A stretch of DNA of 64,000 nt from the NCBI GenBank assembly GCA_009841335.1, contig VXLY01000071.1, positions 1 through 64,000 of the forward strand, written 5' to 3'. This stretch comes from Rhodothermaceae bacterium (GTDB lineage Bacteria > Bacteroidota > Rhodothermia > Rhodothermales > Bin80). The notes below the pieces were generated by a model that saw only the letters and a list, made by a program, of their open reading frames with translations, ran no database searches and was not told where the DNA came from. This document shows, in pieces, positions 49,236-57,950 of the stretch. Each line of letters starts with the position of its first letter. Position 1 is the first letter of the stretch. The position numbers were made by a program, and so were the translations under genes.

Positions 49236-49559
49236 TGGCCAAACTTCTCGACGTCACACTAGACTAGGGGGCGCGTCTTGGCGGATTTAATAGTTCGCCG
49301 ACTACACACAGTTCGGAAGCAAAAATTGCGACACCGTGATGTACAAACAGTGTGAAAGGTGAAATGCTGGAGCCCTATGCCGTGAATGTGGCATAGGGCG
49401 TCAATAACACCGTCTCGGCGGCCTCAGGCGGTCCCCTGGCCCATCAGAAGGGCTGAGTTGTTTCTAACAGCATACAAAGAGACGGCATCCTGCTTGGGTT
49501 GTACGCTTGCATTATGGTCATAGCCCGACAAGACGAAGTACACGACTAATTGCCATTGC
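49236..49559. other. Intergenic region with a perfect hairpin
   Basis: 324 bases between convergent genes. It carries a perfect 10-bp inverted repeat at 49372-49399, listed separately, and several GC-rich segments. No ORF and no recognised RNA family. Confidence 0.4.
49372..49399. terminator. Perfect 10-bp hairpin between convergent genes
   Basis: GCCCTATGCC-GTGAATGT-GGCATAGGGC forms a perfect stem with an 8-base loop. It lies 137 bases past the sulfatase stop and 161 bases past the propeller lipoprotein stop. A terminator is the simplest reading, although no T-tract follows; part of a small RNA is possible. Confidence 0.5.
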
Positions 49560-50618
49560 TTAATCTCCGTCGGATTGGGGCTGTACGAACCTGTATCTAA
49601 TCAAAATGGGATTCCCAACTTCGCCGTCGGGCAATGGCTCGTGCTCCCCTTCAGCGTATAAATAGCCGTTACCAGCGGACTTTGGAATCACATGCGAAAT
49701 AGTGCTGCGACCCGGGAACTGTCCTGTATTGCTGGCTACGCTTATCCCAATCAGGTGATCAGATTCTTCGCTCCATCTGGCCCACTCCCGGTCTAGTTGA
49801 AAAAACGGCACCATTCGCGTGGATTTGTCAAGTGCAAATACGCCTATGCCCATAGGATACTCGAGTATTTGCTCAATAGGCGGATTTCCAGACACGTCAT
49901 TTGGCCGCCGCCGGAAGAAATCAGGTTGATATCGAATCCGACGGTTGTCTACTCTCACCGGCCACGAATCCATATCCTCGATATAGTGATAGTGCGCACC
50001 ATCGTCAAAGCACTCAATAGATCTCCCCGGCAGTCCATTGTGGGTCAAGTTCAACATGGTAAGCCGAGGCGAGCGAATTGGAATATCCGTCAAATGTGCT
50101 AATGTTGAATCGTACACGCTCACTGACGTTGTTTCTCGAGGATCCTTCAAATGCATGAAAATTGAGTCTTCCTGTGTACAAATTGATTTTGAGTACATAT
50201 TCCACAGCCTGGTTCCAACCAGGCAATCACCGCCCCGGTCGAATACCGCAGCTCCACGACCACGGGACATCACCACAATTCGCCCGCCACCAAGAAAGCG
50301 CGAACTTGCAGGAAGAAAACTCGCTTCGTCGGGGACACAATCGGGCACAGAAAATGACGCCATGTGCATCCCTGCTGCAGAAAATAAATGAGTGATTTGG
50401 CTCGCTTCGTCGGTGATAAGTAAGTTTCCGGCTTCGTCAACATCAATGAAAGTGTATTGACCCACGAGCACTGACGCGTCCACCCTAATGGTGTCAACTA
50501 ATTGAAACAACTCACTAAACGGCACCATTTGCGAACGTACCACGCGAATCTCATCACTTTCTGGACTGCACCCTATTCCCATCAGAGTAATAACCATTAA
50601 TGTGATTTGATTTCGCAT
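49560..50618 (-). CDS. 6-bladed beta-propeller lipoprotein
   Basis: A 352-residue protein with a lipoprotein signal (TLMVITLMGIGCSPESDE). Blade motifs are seen in YTFIDVDEAGNLLITDEASQ, ITHLFSAAGMHMASF and related segments, so it belongs to the same broad secreted propeller group as the protein at 16.8 kb, but it has no cysteine pair or catalytic site that I can name. It probably sits on the outside of a membrane, as a surface lipoprotein. The neighbours are a sulfatase (convergent) and a small membrane protein gene upstream on the same strand. Confidence 0.78.
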   Translation of the reverse strand: MRNQITLMVITLMGIGCSPESDEIRVVRSQMVPFSELFQLVDTIRVDASVLVGQYTFIDVDEAGNLLITDEASQITHLFSAAGMHMASFSVPDCVPDEASFLPASSRFLGGGRIVVMSRGRGAAVFDRGGDCLVGTRLWNMYSKSICTQEDSIFMHLKDPRETTSVSVYDSTLAHLTDIPIRSPRLTMLNLTHNGLPGRSIECFDDGAHYHYIEDMDSWPVRVDNRRIRYQPDFFRRRPNDVSGNPPIEQILEYPMGIGVFALDKSTRMVPFFQLDREWARWSEESDHLIGISVASNTGQFPGRSTISHVIPKSAGNGYLYAEGEHEPLPDGEVGNPILIRYRFVQPQSDGD

Positions 50619-50786
50619 CTGTGATGCCTACGGGATTATGTAAATAGGACAAAGTTCGGGTGCCCAATCATATTCTCCTGGAGTTGCACAGCACGTGATA
50701 GGTACTTTTCACACTCGTGAAGACAGGCATTCATTCTGTAACAGGGACTATTGCCACCACTACAATCGCATCACTGCTAGATGCTC

Positions 50787-51287
50787 TCACGGGAGACGCT
50801 TTGCGTGGGGTCTACGGATTCCCTTAGGCTGGGCAAGTATTTCACTAAGCAGGATTGCAGTCTGCGCCGAGGATGGATTCTTGAGCTGCCGCGAAATGGC
50901 ACGTGCCGCCGGTGTAGCTGAACTACGCCGCTTTTGTGTGCTCAGATGTGTGGGTTCAGTCTGGGCCGGTTTTGCCTGCCTGACCGAGGGCAATCTTGCG
51001 GGTCTGGATGCCGTGGAGGGGAACTTATCGCGCTCGATGCTGCCGGATGGACGGAATTCATCAGACCAATTAAAGGGTACGGGAATGGGCTCCGGCTGCG
51101 GGGATGGAGGTGGTGCACTGGACCGAGGCTGCTCCTGCGATGAACTTGGAAAGTCTCCTAACACATCTTCAAGAGACCAAGGCTCCTGTTTTTTTTGCTC
51201 TTGTTGTTTCTTTTTGGCAGCTCTACCCAGCAGCGTAAAAACGAGATACAGCACACCAAGAATGATGTAGAGAAGCGTTTCGTTCAT
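50787..51287 (-). CDS. Membrane-anchored hypothetical protein linked to mutY
   Basis: 166 residues: one N-terminal helix (LLYIILGVLYLVFTLLGRAA), a basic Lys/Gln stretch, a long low-complexity Pro/Ser region, and a conserved-looking tail SAQTAILLSEILAQPKGIRRP. This layout, with a short C-terminal motif of the 'ILSEIL-PPKALR' kind, is what I recall for Bacteroidota proteins of unknown function. Its start overlaps the mutY stop (ATGA), so the two are translationally coupled. The function is unknown. Confidence 0.72.
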   Translation of the reverse strand: MNETLLYIILGVLYLVFTLLGRAAKKKQQEQKKQEPWSLEDVLGDFPSSSQEQPRSSAPPPSPQPEPIPVPFNWSDEFRPSGSIERDKFPSTASRPARLPSVRQAKPAQTEPTHLSTQKRRSSATPAARAISRQLKNPSSAQTAILLSEILAQPKGIRRPHAKRLP

Positions 51288-52366
51288 GATGTTTCAGTTG
51301 ATGGAGCTGTGAGTAGATTCAGGATACGTCGATTGGCTTTTGGGAATGCAAACCTGTGCAATGCATCAGGTTTGACCCAAGTAGTTGTCAACCCCCCAGT
51401 TGACACCGGTTGCCCATTGGCAATCGTACATTCATACACTCGAAGTGTAATACGGAAGTGAGAATACGCATGTTCGACCTTACCAACCATATTCCCCACG
51501 ATCACCTCTACGCCAAGCTCCTGATGCAGTTCACGCGCGCAGGTTTCCGGCCCCGATTCACCGTGCTTCGCTTTGCCGCCCGGCAACTCCCAGAGACCGC
51601 CAAGAAGACCTTCTGGAGCGCGTTGCTGAATGAGTATTTGTCCAGTTGAATTACGGAGTATTCCTGCGGCTACATTATGGTGCGGAATAGGGTTCTTTTT
51701 CTTTGGAGCCGGATAGCTTTCGGGACTACCCTCTGACCAGGAGAGGCAATGATTTTGAAGCGGGCAAACAGTGCATTGGGGGTTCTTTGGTGTACACACT
51801 TGTGAACCAAGCTCCATCATTGCCTGATTATGATCCCCAGGTCGAAGCCTGTAAAGCAGCGTATCAGCGAGTTGCTGGACGGATTTAGCTGGGCTTCCGG
51901 GATGTGCAAACATGCGGGAAAGTACACGGCGAACATTTCCGTCAACCGCAGCTACAGCTTCCCCGAATGCAATGGACGCAATCGCCCGACTTGTATATGG
52001 ACCAATCCCGGGAAGTGAGCGCAATTCGCTGCAGTTAGATGGGAGGTGGCCTGAGGCAATGACTTTCCGGGCAGCCGCGTGCAAATTTCGGGCTCGTGCG
52101 TAGTATCCGAGTCCCTCCCAAACACGCAAAACGTCATCCAGATCTGCTTCAGCAAGTACCTCAAGTGTTGGAAAAGCTGTCAGAAATCGCTCATAGTATG
52201 TCCAAACCTGATCAACCCTTGTTTGCTGAAGCATGACCTCTGAGAGCCAAATAGCGTAAAGGTCTGTTCGATCACGCCAGGGAAGATTCCGATGATGGAG
52301 ATCGTACCACTCCAAAAGTTTATTCTGGAGTTCTTTCGTTACAGTTGTAGGTATCTGGGTATCCAA
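51284..52366 (-). CDS. mutY: Adenine DNA glycosylase
   Basis: Removes adenine mispaired with 8-oxoguanine. A 360-residue bifunctional-fold protein: N-terminal catalytic domain with WLSEVMLQQTRVDQVWTYYE, the helix-hairpin-helix LRSLPGIGPYTSRAIASIAF and the catalytic Asp in AAVDGNVRRVLSRMF. The iron-sulfur loop has four cysteines (CTPKNPQCTVCPLQNHC), and the NUDIX-like C-terminal domain recognises 8-oxoG. All key residues are seen. Divergent from the Omp85 gene about 65 bases away. Confidence 0.96.
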   Translation of the reverse strand: MDTQIPTTVTKELQNKLLEWYDLHHRNLPWRDRTDLYAIWLSEVMLQQTRVDQVWTYYERFLTAFPTLEVLAEADLDDVLRVWEGLGYYARARNLHAAARKVIASGHLPSNCSELRSLPGIGPYTSRAIASIAFGEAVAAVDGNVRRVLSRMFAHPGSPAKSVQQLADTLLYRLRPGDHNQAMMELGSQVCTPKNPQCTVCPLQNHCLSWSEGSPESYPAPKKKNPIPHHNVAAGILRNSTGQILIQQRAPEGLLGGLWELPGGKAKHGESGPETCARELHQELGVEVIVGNMVGKVEHAYSHFRITLRVYECTIANGQPVSTGGLTTTWVKPDALHRFAFPKANRRILNLLTAPSTETS

Positions 52367-52431
52367 AAGGATCGGTGAACATGTTACACCGAATATTACT
52401 TCACTCGCGGATTACCTGTTCAGTGGACTTC

Positions 52432-54111
52432 ATGAGGGCATACTTGCGAAGTTTTTGTCTGAGCCTGTTTGTATTTGTGACGGTGTTGCACGCCAATGCC
52501 CAATGGCAACTTGTAGCCGATGGTGAGGTTTGGCCGTGGTCGCCGGATGAGATTGCTGAAAGTATGCTAACCCTAGAGCAGCAGGCGATCCGAATGCTGC
52601 ATCAGGAAGGTTACTTGCATGCCGCCATTGATTCTCAAGACATACAATCCCGCATATTTTTTGTATCCCTGGGAGATCGTGCACGTGTAGGCAAAGTCAG
52701 TTTTCTGGGGATAGAGAGCATTGATACAAAAACAATACAATCCCCCCTGAAACAGGATGACTGGATCACATCGGATATCCTGACAAGGTCGGCGGAAGCA
52801 ATACTGGATGCGTACTCAGAGGAGGGCTATTTATTGGCCGAAGTCGTCATAGAGGCACTGATTCCCGTTGACAGTGCACGGTATGATGTAGTTATGCGTG
52901 TGCAGGAGGGCATGCCTGCGCGACTTGATCGCGTTGTGTTACGAGGGGCTAGGCGAACGGGCCAGGTCTATGTACGGCATGTTGTCGGGCTGACACCTGG
53001 AAGCGTTCTTAAGGATTATAGTCCGGCAGATATGCAACGTAAGCTGGAAGCCACAGGCGTGTTCAGTTACGTGGATACGCCTGTGCTCTATCAGGCAACA
53101 GACAGCAGTGTCGCAATTCACGTTCCAGTCACGGAAAGTCCCCCCGGTGCGTTTGATTTGGCATTGGGGTATGAGCGGGCAGAAGGAGGCAGAGGGGCTC
53201 TGGTTGGCAGCGGAAGCCTGGCACTCAGAAACTTGTTCGGTAGAGGGCGTACGCTGGAGCTGACATTGAACCGGGCCCCCGGTCAACTGGGGCATGTCTT
53301 GGTGAATGCTGAAGCTCCGCTAGTGCTAGGGCTACCTCTGAGTTTAGCCCTCTCCTTTGAAGGATTGCAGCAGGACTCCACCTATGGTAAACGTGATTAT
53401 GGACTGCAGTTAGGCTATTGGATCGATTCCTCAACACAGATCTTTGCAAGTGTAGCCCGAGAAATCACACGGCCGGGTCTCGCGGGTACGGAGGTGATAG
53501 CGGGAAGGCAGCGAATCCCGATAGCCGATGCACTTTTCATAGGTGGTGGAATCCATATCAGGCAGGTTGATCATGCGTTGAGTCCTACTCGAGGCTATCT
53601 GCTGAGTATGCTGGCAGAAACCGGAACGAAGGATGCGGAGCAAATCGTCGAGATAGAAGAGTCCGTCCATGAACAAAACAGTCTGCATCAGGGCCGTCTC
53701 AGCGTCCGGGGGCGTGTGTATGTTCCCCTGCGTGGGCGCAGTCTATTTGTTACAGGCGGGGAAATAATGTTGGTGCGTAGCCGGCAACTTGACGAAAGTG
53801 ACCTGTTCAGGGTAGGTGGGGCCCAGAGTCTGCGAGGTTATGACGAACAGCGTTTTCGTGCATCGCTGGTTACACGGTTGCTGACAGAATTTCGATATCT
53901 GATTGATCGTGTGAATTATGGTTTTGGGTTTTTTGATCTTGGGTATCTGGATGATCACAAGACATCGCAGTCCGTTGACGGGTGGTATCCCGGGTTTGGC
54001 GTTGGTTTCCAAATTAGCACCGCGGCAGGTATCATAAACCTGACGTTCGCTTCAAATACTGAGGATTTATCGGCCGTGCGGGCCCACATTGGGTTATCGC
54101 TAGGGCTTTAA
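52432..54111 (+). CDS. Omp85-family outer membrane protein (TamA/BamA-like)
   Basis: A 559-residue outer-membrane protein. The signal peptide MRAYLRSFCLSLFVFVTVLHANA supports the ATG at 52432 over the track start. About two or three POTRA-type modules follow (ARVGKVSFLGIESIDTKTIQ and RLDRVVLRGARRTGQVYVRH), then a 16-strand barrel with the conserved FRVGGAQSLRGYDEQRF segment of the Omp85 superfamily. It is too short to be BamA itself (which has five POTRA domains), so it more likely resembles TamA or a patatin-free Omp85 protein. It is followed after four bases by rsmE. Confidence 0.85.
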   Translation: MRAYLRSFCLSLFVFVTVLHANAQWQLVADGEVWPWSPDEIAESMLTLEQQAIRMLHQEGYLHAAIDSQDIQSRIFFVSLGDRARVGKVSFLGIESIDTKTIQSPLKQDDWITSDILTRSAEAILDAYSEEGYLLAEVVIEALIPVDSARYDVVMRVQEGMPARLDRVVLRGARRTGQVYVRHVVGLTPGSVLKDYSPADMQRKLEATGVFSYVDTPVLYQATDSSVAIHVPVTESPPGAFDLALGYERAEGGRGALVGSGSLALRNLFGRGRTLELTLNRAPGQLGHVLVNAEAPLVLGLPLSLALSFEGLQQDSTYGKRDYGLQLGYWIDSSTQIFASVAREITRPGLAGTEVIAGRQRIPIADALFIGGGIHIRQVDHALSPTRGYLLSMLAETGTKDAEQIVEIEESVHEQNSLHQGRLSVRGRVYVPLRGRSLFVTGGEIMLVRSRQLDESDLFRVGGAQSLRGYDEQRFRASLVTRLLTEFRYLIDRVNYGFGFFDLGYLDDHKTSQSVDGWYPGFGVGFQISTAAGIINLTFASNTEDLSAVRAHIGLSLGL

Positions 54112-54115
54112 GAAA

Positions 54116-54811
54116 ATGGACCGTTTTTTCTTTGTTCCACCCGAATTTTTTCTGTCGGACGGATTTGTGGAGTTTCCTCCAGATGAAGCGAATCATGCAT
54201 TCAAAGTGCTGAGACTGCATTCGGGCGCAATCGTTTCTGTGGTTGACGGTCAAGGCGCCTGCGTGAAGGTCCAAGTTGAGCAGTGTGACCGGAAGGGGGT
54301 GCGTGGACGGATTATTGCCATGCAGGAGAATCCGTGTGAGCCGACCCGGAAGTTGACAATTGGACTCGCTTTGCTCAAGCAGCGAAGCCGGTACAAGATG
54401 TTCTTGGAGAAATCAGTTGAGCTAGGGGTAACCACGATTCTACCACTGATCACCGAACGAACTGAGTCCAGAGCGTGGCGAAAGGACCGTGCTAGGCAGG
54501 TCATGATTGCAGCCCTGAAGCAGTGCGGGCGAAGCAGGCTCCCTGAGCTGCAATCGCCAATATCTCTGAATTCGGTTCTGGGGCCAGATATACTTTTGGC
54601 CGACCCCGATGCACCAACGCCCTTATTGACGGTTGTTCATCGGATTCGGGATCCGGTTACGATATTGATCGGGCCCGAAGGGGGCTTTACTGAAAATGAA
54701 CGTATACTAGCCCAGGCGCGTGGTGCGACGCTGGTTCGGTTGGGCCCGCGTCATCTTCGTGCCGAAACCGCAGCCATATGCAGTGCAGCCGCGGTGATGC
54801 TTGCAGGTTAA
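54116..54811 (+). CDS. rsmE: 16S rRNA m3U1498 methyltransferase
   Basis: A SPOUT-class methyltransferase of 231 residues acting on U1498 of 16S rRNA. An N-terminal PUA-like domain (DEANHAFKVLRLHSGAIVSVVDGQG) is followed by the knotted SAM-binding domain with LEKSVELGVTTILPLITERT, LIGPEGGFTENE and LGPRHLRAETAA. The glycine-rich IGPEGGFT and the ending LRAETA motif are diagnostic. Starts four bases after the Omp85 gene. secG follows after 57 bases. Confidence 0.95.
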   Translation: MDRFFFVPPEFFLSDGFVEFPPDEANHAFKVLRLHSGAIVSVVDGQGACVKVQVEQCDRKGVRGRIIAMQENPCEPTRKLTIGLALLKQRSRYKMFLEKSVELGVTTILPLITERTESRAWRKDRARQVMIAALKQCGRSRLPELQSPISLNSVLGPDILLADPDAPTPLLTVVHRIRDPVTILIGPEGGFTENERILAQARGATLVRLGPRHLRAETAAICSAAAVMLAG

Positions 54812-54868
54812 TCCGGAACGGAATGTACATTTGGCAGTAGCACCGGACCAAATCAGTTTTCTCGCTAC

Positions 54869-55252
54869 ATGTTCACGTTTCTGATTGTCGTCATCACGCT
54901 TATTGGGATAGTTATGACCTGCCTGATTCTGCTTCAGGCGGGCAAGGGAGGCGGTTTAGCGGGTATAGCCTCTGGGGGTGCAACAACCCAGATACTAGGG
55001 GCTCGGCAGGCGCCCGATGTGCTAGAGAAAGGTACATGGATCATGGCCACGGTGTTCATTGTGCTTTGTGTCCTCACCAATTTCGTCATAGATGACGGTG
55101 GTTCTCAGGAGAGCGTTCTCCAGCAGTCACCACAGACAAATCAGCAAACGCTGCCAGCTCCTGAAGAAGTACCCCCGCCGCCATTGGAGGATGCCTTGCC
55201 TCCGCCCGTGGAGGACGCCTTACCACCTTCCCCCGTGGAGGACGGAGAGTAG
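54869..55252 (+). CDS. secG: Preprotein translocase subunit SecG with acidic-proline tail
   Basis: A 127-residue partner of SecYE in protein export. Two membrane helices (FLIVVITLIGIVMTCLILLQ and TWIMATVFIVLCVLTNFVI) flank the conserved QAGKGGGLAGIASGGATTQI loop. The C-terminal ~45 residues are a low-complexity Pro/Glu/Asp tail with repeats of the type LEDALPPPVEDALPPSPVED, long for a SecG. It lies after rsmE on the same strand and before a hairpin that faces rnpB on the opposite strand. Confidence 0.93.
   Translation: MFTFLIVVITLIGIVMTCLILLQAGKGGGLAGIASGGATTQILGARQAPDVLEKGTWIMATVFIVLCVLTNFVIDDGGSQESVLQQSPQTNQQTLPAPEEVPPPPLEDALPPPVEDALPPSPVEDGE
55185..55249 (+). repeat. Short in-frame repeat in the secG tail
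   Basis: Three near-copies of a unit coding for (V/L)EDALPP(P/S)P, each with the core GGAGGA(C/T)G. The repetition may change copy number by slippage; only the SecG C-terminal tail is affected. Confidence 0.6.
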
Positions 55253-55253
55253 C

Positions 55254-55283
55254 AGGGCGACCCTCTTGTCAGAAGGCCGCCCT
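55254..55283. terminator. Hairpin between secG and rnpB
   Basis: AGGGCGACC and GGCCGCCCT pair over nine positions with one mismatch, around a 12-base loop. It begins at the secG stop and ends eight bases from the 3' end of rnpB, so it can act on both transcripts. There is no T-tract. Confidence 0.45.
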
Positions 55284-55290
55284 GGCGGCG

Positions 55291-55695
55291 CGTGCCGGCC
55301 TGTAAGCCGAATTCTGTCTGCCCCGATGCCGTAGCCGCTGCACAGCAGACCGGGGGAGATCATCATCTATCTAGGACCAGCGTCACCACTGGCCTCAAGC
55401 GGCCCACCCGCATCGCTGGTTTGGCGGGTCACCTTATCGCCTAGGCGTGCGATGCTGTTTGGCCTTGCTCCACGTAGGGTTTACCTAGCCGCCAGGGTCG
55501 CCCCTGAAGCTGGTGGGCTCTTACCCCACCATTTCACCCATCACCTGTAGCCATTTACGGCCCATCGGCTGGTGTACTTTCTGTTGCACTTGCCGTCACC
55601 GCTTGCGCGGTGCCTTCCCGTTAGGAAGTACGCTACCCTATGGAGTTCGGACTTTCCTCCCTGCCTTACGGCAGAGCGATGATCCGGCCGACACG
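55291..55695 (-). ncRNA. rnpB: RNase P RNA (class A)
   Basis: The catalytic RNA that trims tRNA 5' ends, read on the minus strand. The 5' core contains GGAGGAAAGTCCGAACTCC, the conserved CR-I region, and the 3' end has ACAGAATTCGGCTTACAGGCC, the complementary CR-V region. The 5' CGTGTCGGCC pairs with the 3' GGCCGGCACG over ten positions as helix P1, which sets the ends used here, about 405 bases. It lies 15 bases after the stop of the zinc-ribbon-family gene on the same strand, with a hairpin downstream. Confidence 0.95.
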
Positions 55696-55710
55696 TTTCT
55701 GGTAAAGATA

Positions 55711-56463
55711 CTAGCTTAAATCACTGGTCACTTGCTCGTAGAATTCGCTGTCCACGATAATGCGACCGGTTTGCTCGCACGGGATGATCCGGTTACGTTG
55801 ACGAATCTCTACTTGCCGTTGTGGCGGGACTGCAAAGCCGCCGGCAGCGCCGCGCTGCAACATAACGACTGCACGACCATCCCGGTATCGTTTTCGTAAT
55901 CTCATATACGCTCTCAGGTAGCGATTATCTACCTGAGATTCTGCATCCTTGCGCAATCCTTCCAGCTCCTCTTTTCTCTGTTCGGTGGTTGTTAACACCT
56001 CGTTCAGCTGCTCACGTTTTTTCTCAAGAAGGTCTGCCAGTTCAACGAGGCGTTGCTGTGCTTCTTCAACCAGGGCACCATTCGTTTCGAGAGTGCCTGC
56101 GGTGGTCTCAATGAGTTTTTCAGCCGCGGCTATACGCTCGCGCTGTGCCTCTATTTCCTTGGTGAGCGCGTCGTACTCTCGATTGTTGCGAACCTGGAGT
56201 TGTTGCTCTTCGTATTTCTTTATGAGGCCTTCCGCGTCTTCAATATCAAACTCGCTGCGACGACGGGACACTTCAATATCCTGCTGCTCCTGCGTGATCT
56301 TGCCCATTCGGGTTGTCAGGCCTGCGGACTCATCTTCAAGATCCATGATCTCGTCGGGCAAATCTCCTCGCTCTTTCACCACTTGATCAATGAGCGTATC
56401 AATATGCTGCAACCGGACGAGCGCACGCAGTTGGTGGCCAATTGTAGTTTCTGTAGTACTCAT
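55711..56463 (-). CDS. Coiled-coil protein of the C4 zinc-ribbon family, ribbon cysteines mostly lost
   Basis: 250 residues (start at the ATG 56463; the track ORF opens 10 codons earlier). Residues ~10-170 are one long coiled coil (QEQQDIEVSRRRSEFDIEDA and further heptads), followed by a short C-terminal domain. In relatives this last part is a zinc ribbon with paired CxxC motifs and the context ACGGCFN.IPPQRQ. Here it reads RGAAGGFAVPPQRQVEIRQR and then IIPCEQTGR, so three of four cysteines are missing while the surrounding residues are kept. It usually accompanies Nif3-like genes and does so here (51 bases apart). The function in the family is unclear. Confidence 0.85.
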   Translation of the reverse strand: MSTTETTIGHQLRALVRLQHIDTLIDQVVKERGDLPDEIMDLEDESAGLTTRMGKITQEQQDIEVSRRRSEFDIEDAEGLIKKYEEQQLQVRNNREYDALTKEIEAQRERIAAAEKLIETTAGTLETNGALVEEAQQRLVELADLLEKKREQLNEVLTTTEQRKEELEGLRKDAESQVDNRYLRAYMRLRKRYRDGRAVVMLQRGAAGGFAVPPQRQVEIRQRNRIIPCEQTGRIIVDSEFYEQVTSDLS

Positions 56464-56514
56464 AAAGTCGAAATAAAAGGTAGCCCGCTTCAACGAATCT
56501 AGATGGATTCGGGT

Positions 56515-57336
56515 TCAGGGGATGAAATACTGTATTGGGCTGGTACAGACTTTGGTACGACAAAAATCAACGGAAGGAAATCGTTGGGTCAACCATGCGC
56601 AAAGGAGTTCTTCCGTATGTTTTTCTGATTCATAATGTCCTGCATCAACGAGTGCCATCCGGCAATCTCCATCAGAACCAAGAACCTCAAAAAACCGGTG
56701 ATAGCTGAGGTCGCCCGTTACGTACACATCCGCGCCAGCTTTCAGAGCTGCTTCGATCAGGCTGCCGCCCGAACCTCCGCATACCGCCACCGTACTCACC
56801 TGCGTGTCGGTACTACCTGCATAGCGCAGCACCGGGGTGTTCAGTTTGATGCTAAGATGTTCCATAAATGCGTCAAGGGTTTGTGGCCTTGATAATTGGC
56901 CAATGGCTCCCATTCCGGAGCTATTGTCTGCATCTGGCCGCAGAAATGATATGTCACCTAGTCCAAGAATCTCGGCCAATGCTATGGATACTCCTCCATG
57001 GGCCGCGTCAAGGTTGGTATGGATGCTGTAGAGTGTAATGTTTTCGCGTGCCAGCCTGAGGATGAGCTGACCGATGAAGTCACTGTCCAAGATGCGCTGA
57101 GGTGCCCGAAAAAGCAATGGATGGTGCGTCAGAATCATAGACGCTCCCATTTGAACGGCTTCCTCCACGACATTTGGGGTGAGGTCCAGTGCGACCAGCG
57201 CGCGGCTGACCACACGGTTGGCAGAACCAACATGAAGCCCTACATTGTCGTACGATTCAGCAAAGGACAGCTTAGCCCACGATTCAAGTGTAGCCGCGAT
57301 ATCCTGGGCGCTGGGAAGGTTTTCGGATATAACCAT
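56515..57336 (-). CDS. Nif3-like dinuclear metal-centre protein
   Basis: 273 residues of the Nif3/YbgI family (often annotated GTP cyclohydrolase I type 2 homologue). It has the metal-binding histidines in ILTHHPLLFR, YSIHTNLDAAHGGVS and the C-terminal DAGHYESEK, and the first conserved region FAESYDNVGLHVGS. The true reaction of these enzymes is disputed; some are described as metal-chaperone-like or hydrolases. The start codon stands only 15 bases from that of the divergent rpiB-like gene. It is followed by the zinc-ribbon-family gene and rnpB. Confidence 0.88.
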   Translation of the reverse strand: MVISENLPSAQDIAATLESWAKLSFAESYDNVGLHVGSANRVVSRALVALDLTPNVVEEAVQMGASMILTHHPLLFRAPQRILDSDFIGQLILRLARENITLYSIHTNLDAAHGGVSIALAEILGLGDISFLRPDADNSSGMGAIGQLSRPQTLDAFMEHLSIKLNTPVLRYAGSTDTQVSTVAVCGGSGGSLIEAALKAGADVYVTGDLSYHRFFEVLGSDGDCRMALVDAGHYESEKHTEELLCAWLTQRFPSVDFCRTKVCTSPIQYFIP

Positions 57337-57351
57337 CAGTGAAAAAGTGTC

Positions 57352-57816
57352 ATGTTAACAAAGATTGCTGTGAGCTGTGATGAGTATGGTCACCTGGTTG
57401 ATGTGCTGCTCGACTTGCTGCGTAAACGCGGATATGAACCGATATATTTTGGTCCGCATGCGGGGGAAGAAGCTCATGATTGGCCATTGGTAACTCAGCA
57501 AGCGATTGATCAGGTTCTCAAGGGTCAGGCTGCAGAGGCTATTGTAATGTGTTGGACCGGAACCGGTTGCACAATCGTAGCCAACAAAATGCCAGGCATT
57601 CGGGCGGCATTGTGCCTGGATGCCGAAACAGCCAAGGGAGCCAGGATATGGAATCATGCAAATGCACTGGCGCTCAGCCAGCGTGCCACAAGTGCTGCGG
57701 TGCTGGAGGAAATCCTGAATGCATGGTTCGATACGCCATACAGCAAGGATCAATGGAATGTAACTCAAATTGATCGCGTTAATGATCTGGATGCCACTCG
57801 CACTGACAGTCGGTAA
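57352..57816 (+). CDS. RpiB/LacAB-family sugar-phosphate isomerase
   Basis: 154 residues. The opening KIAVSCDEYGHLVDVLLDLL matches the RpiB start pattern, with the usual His in 'DHaG' replaced by Glu (DEYG). VMCWTGTGCTIVANKMPGIR is the phosphate-binding/active-site region of the family, with the GTGxxI segment intact. The C-terminal part carries HANALALSQR. It may act on ribose-5-phosphate or a related sugar phosphate. It is divergent from the Nif3-like gene with a 15-base gap. The family is sure, the exact substrate is not. Confidence 0.85.
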   Translation: MLTKIAVSCDEYGHLVDVLLDLLRKRGYEPIYFGPHAGEEAHDWPLVTQQAIDQVLKGQAAEAIVMCWTGTGCTIVANKMPGIRAALCLDAETAKGARIWNHANALALSQRATSAAVLEEILNAWFDTPYSKDQWNVTQIDRVNDLDATRTDSR

Positions 57817-57950
57817 GTGCTCTCCGTTCACGGCTATGGATGAATGCCAAGACAGAATCAGACGGAATCTCTGAACTCGGCTTAGGCCGAATACAGGTAG
57901 ATTGAATCACGGTGCTAAAGGTTTGCAAATTGGAAATTGGACGACTGCTA

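Noticed and set aside
50695-51270. 191-codon plus-strand ORF opposite the mutY-linked gene
   Set aside because: Antisense shadow with cysteine-rich, low-complexity translation; the minus-strand gene has a coherent membrane anchor and a start coupled to mutY.
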